Below, one piece after another: positions 1 to 5,609 of a stretch of 12,020 nt of DNA. The translations under genes and the position numbers were made by a program. Every line of letters begins with the position of its first letter. Within the stretch, counting starts at the first letter, position 1. Below the pieces are notes generated by a model that did no database searches, had not been told where the DNA came from, and saw only the letters and a program-made list of their open reading frames with translations. Source of the stretch: Armatimonadota bacterium (lineage in GTDB: Bacteria; Armatimonadota; Armatimonadia; Armatimonadales; Armatimonadaceae); contig JACMIS010000825.1 of assembly GCA_014381035.1 (NCBI GenBank), positions 1-12,020 of the forward strand. Direction: 5' to 3'.

Positions 1-97
1 CCTTGCGAAAACGTTTGTGACCGATAGATTCGTGATGGCACGGGGGATTACCTGCTTCGCATAGATAGTTGTCGGGGCACTATCGAACCCCGGCGTT

Positions 98-946
98 TCA
101 GGGGTTTTGTTTGCAACCGGAGAAAGGCGTGCAGTCGGCTATCGTGATGGTTCCGTTGATGACAAACTCTCCAGACGCCAGTTCCCCCGCCCGTGACGGA
201 TCGCCCGCGCATCGCACATTGAGAAGGCGCAGTCGCAATTCGCCGCCGCTGTTCCGCTCGATGCGAACGGTTCCCCCAACGACTCTTGCCGTATGCGCCG
301 CGTAATAATTGCCATCCCCCCCCCGCTTTTGTGGTCTACCGGTAGCGATCAGCATCACGAATCGGTTGATATTCCCGCGCTCGCTGTTCGTGTAAATCGG
401 GTCGCCGACCGGTATCTCGCGCCCCGGAACCATTAACTCGTCTTCGTTGACAACGATAGGAATCGGGGGATCACCGTCGGGGTCTAACCCTTCATCCGGG
501 AAACCGAAGCCCACGTTGAAATACAACTGAAAGATTCGCGGTGCAGCCGGGTCACGGTAGTCCTTGAAGACGAGTTGAACCCGTCCGATATTCCACTCAC
601 CCTGAAGTGCGACCAGTGCGGATGTATCCGGATAGGCATAGGGATTACGGGGAGCGAGACTTGCGCGGCAGTTGCCAATCGGGACGGGGCGCGACTGCCG
701 TCCGACGCTTTTGTACTGAAGATCTACGTTCCCCGAGCGGTGAGGTGCCTGCGGATCGTAAAAAAGATCCGGTAATGGCGATTCAACGACCGGGGCAGGG
801 TCCTTAAAAACCGTCTTATCGCTCCCGCCACATCCCCAAAGCGAAGTGATGGCAACGGTGCCCCATGCCAACAACCCGACCGGAATAATTATCCGCAACG
901 TTATTCTTCTTTCCGGCAATCGTATTGTTTTTCCATCTCCAGCCAC
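98..946 (-). CDS. Predicted lipoprotein of unknown function
   Basis: I do not recognise the family. The protein is 282 residues from the GTG at 946, which is the longest open frame and the coordinate given. It has a basic N-terminus, a hydrophobic stretch (residues 19-35) and a lipobox-like LWGC with Cys39, so export and lipidation are likely. A TTG at 898 is a good alternative start. It lies 2 nt after the stop of the upstream small ORF, has an AAGAAG at 906-911 with 7-nt spacing, and would give a compact signal peptide beginning MRIIIPVGLLAWGT with the cysteine at residue 23; the GTG has no visible ribosome binding site. The mature part is Pro/Gly/Asp-rich, predicted mostly beta, without helices or known motifs, and has four further cysteines (two near the C-terminus) that could pair. 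It is probably co-transcribed with the interrupted ORF at 901-1158. No terminator is obvious in bases 1-97. Confidence 0.7.
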   Translation of the reverse strand: MAGDGKTIRLPERRITLRIIIPVGLLAWGTVAITSLWGCGGSDKTVFKDPAPVVESPLPDLFYDPQAPHRSGNVDLQYKSVGRQSRPVPIGNCRASLAPRNPYAYPDTSALVALQGEWNIGRVQLVFKDYRDPAAPRIFQLYFNVGFGFPDEGLDPDGDPPIPIVVNEDELMVPGREIPVGDPIYTNSERGNINRFVMLIATGRPQKRGGDGNYYAAHTARVVGGTVRIERNSGGELRLRLLNVRCAGDPSRAGELASGEFVINGTITIADCTPFSGCKQNP

Positions 947-1158
947 AGCGACGGATGATATGTCTTATACCCCGCGGTCCCGATTATTAATGTCCCGCCG
1001 ATCGCGATCACCACAATCCCGTGACGCAGTGGTTCTGGGTCACCGGAAAACGAACGCGGCTCGGTAACTATCGCTCCGCATGACTAACCGATCAGCGACC
1101 AGATAATATAGCTGGCAAGAAGCAGTCTTCCAAAAAGGGTGACATCCCGTGGTCTCAT
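901..1158 (-). pseudogene. Small two-helix membrane protein ORF with an in-frame TAG
   Basis: Read from ATG 1158, the frame gives 24 residues (MRPRDVTLFGRLLLASYIIW then SLIG) and reaches TAG at 1084-1086. The same frame then stays open for 60 more codons to TAA at 901-903. The first part is a clear membrane helix. The second part has another (VVIAIGGTLIIGTAG) and ends in a charged tail with QYDCRKEE. The start has an AAGGAG at 1165-1170 with 6-nt spacing, and a strong promoter lies upstream. A start this good on a 24-residue peptide, with a matching membrane segment downstream in the same frame, suggests a ~85-residue gene broken by a single nonsense mutation, a sequencing error, or readthrough. 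Family unknown. The two halves could also be translated separately: a GTG near 1010 is possible for the second, without a ribosome site. Confidence 0.55.
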
Positions 1159-1221
1159 CGAACTCTCCTTCGAGTGCGGGCACCGTATTTTTACCAGTAC
1201 CCCGCTTTATTTTCGGTAGGC

Positions 1222-1250
1222 ATTGTAGGGCATATTTTCGCCTTTCTCAA
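1222..1250 (-). promoter_or_regulatory. Sigma70-type promoter for the small ORF and lipoprotein
   Basis: On the minus strand TTGAGA (1245-1250) and TACAAT (1222-1227) are separated by exactly 17 bp, each matching 5 of 6 consensus bases. Transcription would start near 1215, giving a leader of about 57 nt before the ATG at 1158 with its AAGGAG. It lies in the 157-bp gap after the Hsp70 gene, which otherwise holds no coding sequence I can support. Confidence 0.6.
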
Positions 1251-1315
1251 CCCCAGCAAGTAAACATATTTCCGGGATACCTCTTTCGGCGGAACCTGCT
1301 CAAACGTTTTCGTTG

Positions 1316-3226
1316 TTATGCCAGATCGAACAGGACATCGGTCAGTGCGTCCAATTTCTGTCGCACGTCCGCACCGGTGCCGGAGATGAGTGCCATCTTT
1401 AATTCGTCCGCAGAGGCGCGGATGAACTTCGCGGATTCCGGGTGTTCCATCGCCGCCCGCTCGGCTTGCTCCAGTAGCGGGGCGCACTGATCGGCACCCG
1501 GTCGTTTCTTCCAGAGCGAATTGAGTTGAGCCGGTGTCAGCGTGCTGGTCGACGGGGGTTGGGGGTTGGGGGTTGCCGGGGTTTCGTCCAGTAGACCAAG
1601 CCCGCTTCCCGCCGCTACCGGGGGCGACGGAGGAGATGCCGGGGTGTCACGTTCGGCGGTGTCGAGTGATGCCCCCGTACCGGCGGCGGGGGGGGTTCCC
1701 GTATCCATGGTCATGGGCGGGCTAATTGATCGGCTTGCGTTCAGGTCGAAAACCCCTTCGACTTTCAACATCGGAGCGGAAATATATCGCGCCGATACAT
1801 TCAACGTGCCGTCCAAAGTGTACACAAACTCGACCTGGATCTCCTCCGCCGGGTCGCCCGAATCGAACCGCTTCATGCGCAACTCGTTTACCAGGTGATG
1901 ATCACGGCACAGGTTGCTGTCGGTCGCCGCCTCGTAGATACGAATGATGACTTCCTCCCCATCGCCGAATGCCGCCCGATAGGAACGCTTCGCCATCGAG
2001 GGCAGCTTGGCGTCTTTGGGGATGATCTCGGAAAAGTAGTCATCCACAAACTGCCCCGCACCGACCTGTTTTATGGTCGCAATGCCCAGGCGGTGCGGTG
2101 ACACATCCTGGACAACGATGTCGCTCTCGCCCTCGTACATCCGCTTTTCCAGACCGGCGGCTATTGCGGCACCTTTTGCGACCGCTTCGTCGGGGTTCTC
2201 GTAATCGCGCAGTTCCTTGCCCCAGGCATATTCGATGGCCCGACGGAACAGGGGAATGCGCGACGACCCCCCGATAGGCAGTACTACGTCAATATCGCCC
2301 CATTGCAAGCGGGCACGTGACAACGCCTCGTTGACGAGTACCATCGAGCGCATCAATAACGGCTCGCAAATCTCCTCGAACTTCTGGCGTGTCAGCAGGA
2401 ACGACAGCCCACCATCGGTTCCGAGATACGGAATATCAATCGAGAGCGTCACCGAGGAGGACAGACGGCGTTTCGCGGATTCCGCTTCCTCTTTCAACAC
2501 TTGCGCGATCTTGCGGTCCTTGGACGGCGGAGGTAGCGATTTTCCGTACTGGTCTTTGTACACATCGCGGAACAGTTTGACGACCGCTTCATCTATATCC
2601 TTGCCGCCCAATTTGTCGTCTCCGACCGATGTTTTCACATCCAAGACGCCATCGAACATTTCCAGAACCGTGACATCGAGCGTGCCGCCGCCGAAATCGA
2701 AGACCAGCACTTTCTGGTTGTTTTGCAAGCGGTCCAGCCCGTAAGCGAGTGCCGCCGCCGTCGGTTCGTTGATCAGGCGAAGCACATTCAGACCGGCGAG
2801 TTCGGCGGCACGCTTCGTCGCCTCTCGTGCGGCGTTCTCGAAACGCGCCGGAACCGAAATCACCACATCGCGCACCGACCCGCGACCCAGTTTCGATTCC
2901 GCCGCCCCTTTGAGATACCCCAGCACCAACGCGCCGATCTCTTCCGGGGTCTTCTCCTGCCCCGCGATCTTTATTGTCTCGCCCGTTCCCATCAGGCGTT
3001 TCGCTTCCAGTGCGGTGCGGTCGTGGAAAGCGACCGCGCCGTGCTTGGCGACCGAGCCGACCAGCGTTTCCCCGTCCGGGGTAATCTGCACGACAGACGG
3101 CACAATCCGATCGCCCTGGGCGTCCTGAATCAGGTCGGGGCGACCGCCGATCAGAGCGGCAATCGCGGAGGTCGAGGTGCCGAGGTCAATACCAATAATC
3201 GCTTCGTTGGTGTCTGGGGTACTCAT
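1316..3226 (-). CDS. Hsp70-family molecular chaperone (DnaK-like)
   Basis: ATP-driven cytosolic chaperone that binds and refolds exposed peptides with J-protein and GrpE partners. The 636-residue protein has the full Hsp70 ATPase signature: phosphate-1 loop GIDLGTSTS (12-20), INEPTAAALAYG (152-163), phosphate-2 FDFGGGTLDV (176-185) and the adenosine motif IGGSSRIP (318-325). A substrate-binding beta domain follows (about 375-495) and is more diverged than in true DnaK. Residues 500-562 form a Pro/Ser/Thr/Ala-rich, probably disordered linker, and residues 563-636 form a short helical end in place of the usual lid; there is no C-terminal acidic EEVD-type tail. No dnaJ, grpE or hrcA is next to it and no CIRCE-like operator is seen, so it may be a specialised paralogue, not the main DnaK. 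A TAAAAT at 3257-3262 may be its -10 element. The start ATG at 3226 places the phosphate loop at the usual distance. Confidence 0.93.
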   Translation of the reverse strand: MSTPDTNEAIIGIDLGTSTSAIAALIGGRPDLIQDAQGDRIVPSVVQITPDGETLVGSVAKHGAVAFHDRTALEAKRLMGTGETIKIAGQEKTPEEIGALVLGYLKGAAESKLGRGSVRDVVISVPARFENAAREATKRAAELAGLNVLRLINEPTAAALAYGLDRLQNNQKVLVFDFGGGTLDVTVLEMFDGVLDVKTSVGDDKLGGKDIDEAVVKLFRDVYKDQYGKSLPPPSKDRKIAQVLKEEAESAKRRLSSSVTLSIDIPYLGTDGGLSFLLTRQKFEEICEPLLMRSMVLVNEALSRARLQWGDIDVVLPIGGSSRIPLFRRAIEYAWGKELRDYENPDEAVAKGAAIAAGLEKRMYEGESDIVVQDVSPHRLGIATIKQVGAGQFVDDYFSEIIPKDAKLPSMAKRSYRAAFGDGEEVIIRIYEAATDSNLCRDHHLVNELRMKRFDSGDPAEEIQVEFVYTLDGTLNVSARYISAPMLKVEGVFDLNASRSISPPMTMDTGTPPAAGTGASLDTAERDTPASPPSPPVAAGSGLGLLDETPATPNPQPPSTSTLTPAQLNSLWKKRPGADQCAPLLEQAERAAMEHPESAKFIRASADELKMALISGTGADVRQKLDALTDVLFDLA

Positions 3227-3256
3227 AGGGTGCGCGAAACAAGGCTGGTTCGTTTC

Positions 3257-3262
3257 ATTTTA
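3257..3262 (-). promoter_or_regulatory. Possible -10 element of the Hsp70 gene
   Basis: TAAAAT (preceded by G) on the minus strand lies 30 bp before the Hsp70 ATG, giving a leader of about 23 nt. No good -35 hexamer is found at 16-18 bp. The 145-bp divergent gap (3227-3371) contains no other gene and no CIRCE or other heat-shock operator I can recognise. Confidence 0.3.
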
Positions 3263-3331
3263 CACGATTTCATAAGAACAGGGTACAAGAACGGTTACTA
3301 TACCGCCACTCGGTACTTTTCCACTTCCGCC

Positions 3332-3361
3332 TTGCCACCGCCCGCTCGCTCGTGTTACACT
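3332..3361 (+). promoter_or_regulatory. Promoter of the McsA-like gene, near-leaderless
   Basis: TTGCCA (3332-3337) and TACACT (3356-3361) are spaced by 18 bp. The -10 element ends 10 nt before the ATG at 3372, so the transcript would begin at or within a few bases of the start codon. No Shine-Dalgarno sequence is present between them. Confidence 0.4.
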
Positions 3362-3371
3362 CCTTCTATCT

Positions 3372-3737
3372 ATGCCTGCTCTGCTTGAACGCCAACTCCA
3401 AACCATCACTGCCCCCGATGCTTCTCCGGCACGGGAGAGTAGTGAGGAGGCTCGACCGTCAGGCGTTCCGGCATCTCCTGCGGAAACGGGTGACTCGGGC
3501 GGGCAAGCACCGGTTGTGCGGATCTGCTCCGCCTGTTATCTTTCGGAAGCCGAACTGAACCGCACCGGACTTCTGGGTTGTCCGCGTTGCTACGAAACAT
3601 TCGCCCCGGTTATCGCCGCCGCCGCCGAAATATTGCATGGGGTCCAGGTTCCGAGTGAGTGGGCGAGACCTCAGCCACGGCACACGGTGACAAACCCGTG
3701 GCCGACGCGCCGGGGCGTCCGCCTCGAACCTCGGTAG
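3372..3737 (+). CDS. Small McsA-like zinc-ribbon protein
   Basis: The 121-residue protein has a disordered, Ser/Pro/Ala/Glu-rich first half. Its central module has two cysteine pairs: CSAC (about residues 53-56) and, after the segment NRTGLLG, CPRCYETF, followed by a helix with an Ile-Leu-His-Gly end. This pattern is that of the second zinc module of McsA, where a TGxLGCxxCYxxF block is followed by an IHG. In Firmicutes McsA activates the arginine kinase McsB, which marks proteins for ClpCP, and it carries two zinc modules plus a UVR motif. Here only one zinc module is left; no second module, UVR motif or mcsB is visible. It is divergent from an Hsp70 gene, which fits a protein-quality-control role but does not prove one. 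The C-terminus is basic and Pro-rich. The ATG at 3372 was chosen because a -10 sits just before it; a GTG at 3352 opens a different frame lacking the cysteines. Confidence 0.7.
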   Translation: MPALLERQLQTITAPDASPARESSEEARPSGVPASPAETGDSGGQAPVVRICSACYLSEAELNRTGLLGCPRCYETFAPVIAAAAEILHGVQVPSEWARPQPRHTVTNPWPTRRGVRLEPR

Positions 3738-3818
3738 TCTGACTGCTTTCGACCTGATTTGACATGTGGCGAGGGTTTATACAGATTGTAACCGATTCTG
3801 CGTGGTTCGATTTCGGTA

Positions 3819-3847
3819 TTGCGACGCCGCCGGAGGTGAGATATACT
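3819..3847 (+). promoter_or_regulatory. Promoter of tRNA-Ala
   Basis: TTGCGA (3819-3824) and TATACT (3842-3847) are separated by 17 bp. Transcription would start about 36 nt before the mature tRNA 5' end. The 153-bp gap 3738-3890 holds no gene. Confidence 0.5.
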
Positions 3848-3890
3848 ATTCGCGCTTCGGTCTGCGAAACATATCATTCGCGAAACGCCC

Positions 3891-3963
3891 GGGGAATTAG
3901 CTCAGCTGGGAGAGCGCTTCAATGGCATTGAAGAGGTCAGCGGTTCGATCCCGCTATTCTCCA
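3891..3963 (+). tRNA. tRNA-Ala (anticodon GGC)
   Basis: The 73 bases fold as a complete cloverleaf. The acceptor GGGGAAT pairs with ATTCTCC and keeps the G3-U70 wobble pair that identifies alanine tRNA. The D-arm is AGCTCAGCTGGGAGAGC, the anticodon arm CTTCA-ATGGCAT-TGAAG has GGC at 3924-3926, and the T-arm GCGGTTCGATCCCGC contains GGTTCGA. The discriminator is A. The following bases are CTG, so the 3' CCA is not encoded and must be added enzymatically. GGC reads GCC and GCU codons. It has its own promoter upstream and a terminator-like hairpin 18 nt downstream. Confidence 0.97.
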
Positions 3964-3981
3964 CTGTTTAAAAGGTGCAGG

Positions 3982-4037
3982 GACGGTCGTGGTGTTTGGT
4001 GAATGCTAAATTCATCGAGCGACCCGACCGTCTTTTT
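3982..4037 (+). terminator. Intrinsic terminator after tRNA-Ala, or attenuator before the rhomboid gene
   Basis: GACGGTCG (3982-3989) pairs perfectly with CGACCGTC (4025-4032) and is followed at once by TTTTT (4033-4037). The 35-nt loop contains a second small stem, TGAAT/ATTCA (4000-4004 and 4010-4014). The T-run ends only 6 nt before the rhomboid AGGAG. No promoter is visible after it, so rhomboid expression may depend on reading through this hairpin from the tRNA promoter. Confidence 0.6.
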
Positions 4038-4055
4038 GTTTGCAGGAGAAACACT

Positions 4056-5351
4056 GTGCCGATTGTTCCTTACCGTGCGAAAAACGCCCCCGAACGGTTC
4101 CCCTATCTAACGCTGTCGTTGATAGCGGTCAACACGGTCATCTACCTTTTGACCGCGAACCTTGACTCCATGGGCAACGACTTTGAAAATCCGTTTCTGA
4201 GCCTGCGGATCACGGTCGCCGAACGGTTCGCGCTATCGTGGGAGATTCTTGCGAAAGAACCATTCCGGCTCGTCACGCACTGTTTTCTGCACGGTAGCCT
4301 GTTTCATCTGCTCGGGAATCTCCTGGCATTATGGGTGTTCGGTCCGGCGGTGGAGGGGCGCGTCGGGCATGGGCGATTCGCCGCGCTTTTCGTCGCCACC
4401 GGCATGTTCGCGGGTCTTTTCCAGGTCCTTGTCGTCGGCATAATCAACCCCGAATCGTTTGTCGTCGGCGCGTCGGGTGCGATCATGGGACTTATCGGGG
4501 CATACCTGTATCTTTTTCCTTTCGCGACCATCTGCGTATTTTTCTCCGACCCGTACACCCTGTATCGCTGGGTGATGTATTTTATCTTTCGCGCCAGCTC
4601 GCCGAACTGGGACTGGCAGGCGAAATATGTCGTGCTTTACCTTTTCGTGCTGGATATAATCAGCGCGCTTTTTCTCGGCGGTTTTAGCGGCGTTGCCAAC
4701 TTCGCCCATATCGCGGGTTTGATGGGCGGGTTCGCCGTGGTCGCTCTGCTTAAGGTTCCGCGTGACGGCTGGCGAGCATCCGAAGCGCGTCGGATGCGGG
4801 CGGAAGGTGTCAATCTGTCCGCGCTGTCCGTTTCCGAGCTTGCGGACCTGCTTCGCCGCGAACCGGATAACGAGAAGTTGATCCTTGCCTATGCCGAACG
4901 GGTCGCCGATCCGGCAATCCCCGGCTGGGAACCGCTTTTCGTGGACGCTTTGAAACGCTACGGTCCGTTGCTGTCGGAAAAGGCAAGCCCATCACCGCTG
5001 GCGACCGCCATCCTTGCCGTGTCGCAGGAGCAGGCGAAACTGCCAACGCCCCCCGTGCTCCGCCTTGCCACCCGGATGGAGCGCGACGGCGATCTGGTTT
5101 CCCTGCGTCTCGCGGCGCAACTGTTCAAGCAGATATTCAAACAGGAGCGAACAGGTCCCGATGCCGAAACCGCCCTGCTTCGTTACGCGCAGATCATGGA
5201 ACGGCTGGTCACGGAAAAGCATTCCGATAATCCGGGAGAGCCTGTTCTTCTTTACCAGACACTCCTGCGCCGTTTCCCCGCCTCGCCACACGTTTTCGCC
5301 GCCCAGGAAGCACTGAAACGACTCGGCGCGCCCGCCCCGACCGGTTTCTGA
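4056..5351 (+). CDS. Rhomboid-family intramembrane serine protease with helical C-terminal extension
   Basis: A membrane protease that cuts other membrane proteins inside or near their transmembrane segments. The 431-residue protein has a typical six-helix rhomboid core (about residues 18-233). The oxyanion and stabilising residues sit in HGSLFHLLGN (79-88), the nucleophile is Ser140 in GASG, and the catalytic partner is His218 in NFAHIAGLMGG. Loop L1 and the segment SPNWDW around 182-187 fit rhomboid topology. Residues 235-431 are soluble and helical, with DLLRREPDN and later amphipathic helices that resemble TPR-type repeats, a likely protein-binding extension. I chose GTG 4056 because AGGAG (4044-4048) precedes it with 7-nt spacing and MPIVPYRAKN is a usual rhomboid N-terminus. 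The frame is open back to 3975, but that would run translation through the terminator hairpin. The gene follows tRNA-Ala directly. Confidence 0.92.
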   Translation: MPIVPYRAKNAPERFPYLTLSLIAVNTVIYLLTANLDSMGNDFENPFLSLRITVAERFALSWEILAKEPFRLVTHCFLHGSLFHLLGNLLALWVFGPAVEGRVGHGRFAALFVATGMFAGLFQVLVVGIINPESFVVGASGAIMGLIGAYLYLFPFATICVFFSDPYTLYRWVMYFIFRASSPNWDWQAKYVVLYLFVLDIISALFLGGFSGVANFAHIAGLMGGFAVVALLKVPRDGWRASEARRMRAEGVNLSALSVSELADLLRREPDNEKLILAYAERVADPAIPGWEPLFVDALKRYGPLLSEKASPSPLATAILAVSQEQAKLPTPPVLRLATRMERDGDLVSLRLAAQLFKQIFKQERTGPDAETALLRYAQIMERLVTEKHSDNPGEPVLLYQTLLRRFPASPHVFAAQEALKRLGAPAPTGF

Positions 5352-5377
5352 GATCAACCACGAAACGAAGAGCGAAG

Positions 5378-5530
5378 TTGCCCCTTCCTGAAGTCATTGC
5401 GCCATCTGCCTCACCCGTGCTACTACGGCCTCGCGGTTTGGCGTTCGACAACACCGGCGATCTGTTCGTGGGAAACTCTATCGATTTTTATCGTGCGCAA
5501 ACCGGCTTTAGAAGATTTGCCGGAGCATTG
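5378..5530 (+). pseudogene. Remnant of an NHL-repeat (beta-propeller) protein
   Basis: In the gap between the rhomboid and oxidoreductase genes (5352-5609) one frame reads RPRGLAFDNTGDLFVGNS at about 5423-5476. This is the signature of one NHL or SMP-30-like propeller blade, in which a P-x-G-L-A-F-D block is followed by G-x-L-F-V. After it comes a further blade-like GFRRFAGAL. There is no ATG start, only TTG 5378, and only one to one and a half blades are present where such proteins have five or more. I read it as the decayed end of a lost gene. A chance match is possible. Confidence 0.4.
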
Positions 5531-5540
5531 ATGCCCCGGC
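5519..5540. repeat. GC-rich hairpin next to the 15-bp inverted repeat
   Basis: GCCGGAGCAT (5519-5528) and ATGCCCCGGC (5531-5540) form a near-palindrome with a 2-nt centre and one mismatch, which becomes a G-U pair if read on the minus strand. No T-run follows on either strand. It directly abuts the left arm of the 15-bp inverted repeat. Confidence 0.5.
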
Positions 5541-5604
5541 TACAGCATACCCGACGCGTTTCTGGCACTTTGACGGTTCGAGCGAATCTTCGGGTATGCT
5601 GTAG
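5540..5604. repeat. Perfect 15-bp inverted repeat overlapping a promoter
   Basis: CTACAGCATACCCGA (5540-5554) and TCGGGTATGCTGTAG (5590-5604) are exact reverse complements, separated by 35 bp. The right arm contains the putative -10 hexamer TATGCT of the oxidoreductase gene, and the left arm its mirror image. The arm centres are 50 bp apart. It could be a pair of operator sites, an RNA hairpin for transcripts coming from upstream, or the end repeats of a small decayed element. Confidence 0.7.
5570..5600 (+). promoter_or_regulatory. Promoter of the FAD oxidoreductase gene, near-leaderless
   Basis: TTGACG (5570-5575) and TATGCT (5595-5600) with a 19-bp spacer. The -10 element ends 9 nt before the ATG at 5610. 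There is no Shine-Dalgarno sequence before that ATG, so a transcript with little or no leader is likely. Confidence 0.45.
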
Positions 5605-5609
5605 GCACG

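Noticed and set aside
1..97. A gene or terminator in the first 97 bases
   Set aside because: Only weak short stems (CGGGG/CCCCG, GATAGT/ACTATC) without a T-run; no supported ORF.
1084..1086. Pyrrolysine insertion at the amber codon
   Set aside because: No pylT, pylS or pylBCD is in the window, and TAG does not appear to be avoided as a stop here (csaA, the McsA-like gene and the oxidoreductase end with it).
6..1313. CGAAAACGTTTG at 6-17 and again in reverse orientation at 1302-1313
   Set aside because: It has a palindromic AAACGTTT core like LacI-family operators, but only two short copies exist and their placement near gene ends does not suit operators.
3227..3371. CIRCE or other heat-shock operator before the Hsp70 gene
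   Set aside because: No TTAGCACTC-N9-GAGTGCTAA-like inverted repeat is present.
3759..3790. Perfect TTGACA at 3759-3764 as a second tRNA promoter
   Set aside because: No -10-like hexamer at 16-19 bp; the nearest TATAC-type sequence is only 12-13 bp away.
3975..4055. Longer rhomboid N-terminus starting at GTG 3975
   Set aside because: It would translate through the terminator hairpin. The GTG at 4056 has a good AGGAG and gives a normal rhomboid N-terminus.
4304..4709. Long open frames on the minus strand opposite the rhomboid gene
   Set aside because: They mirror the codon structure of the rhomboid gene and show no recognisable motif, ribosome site or promoter.
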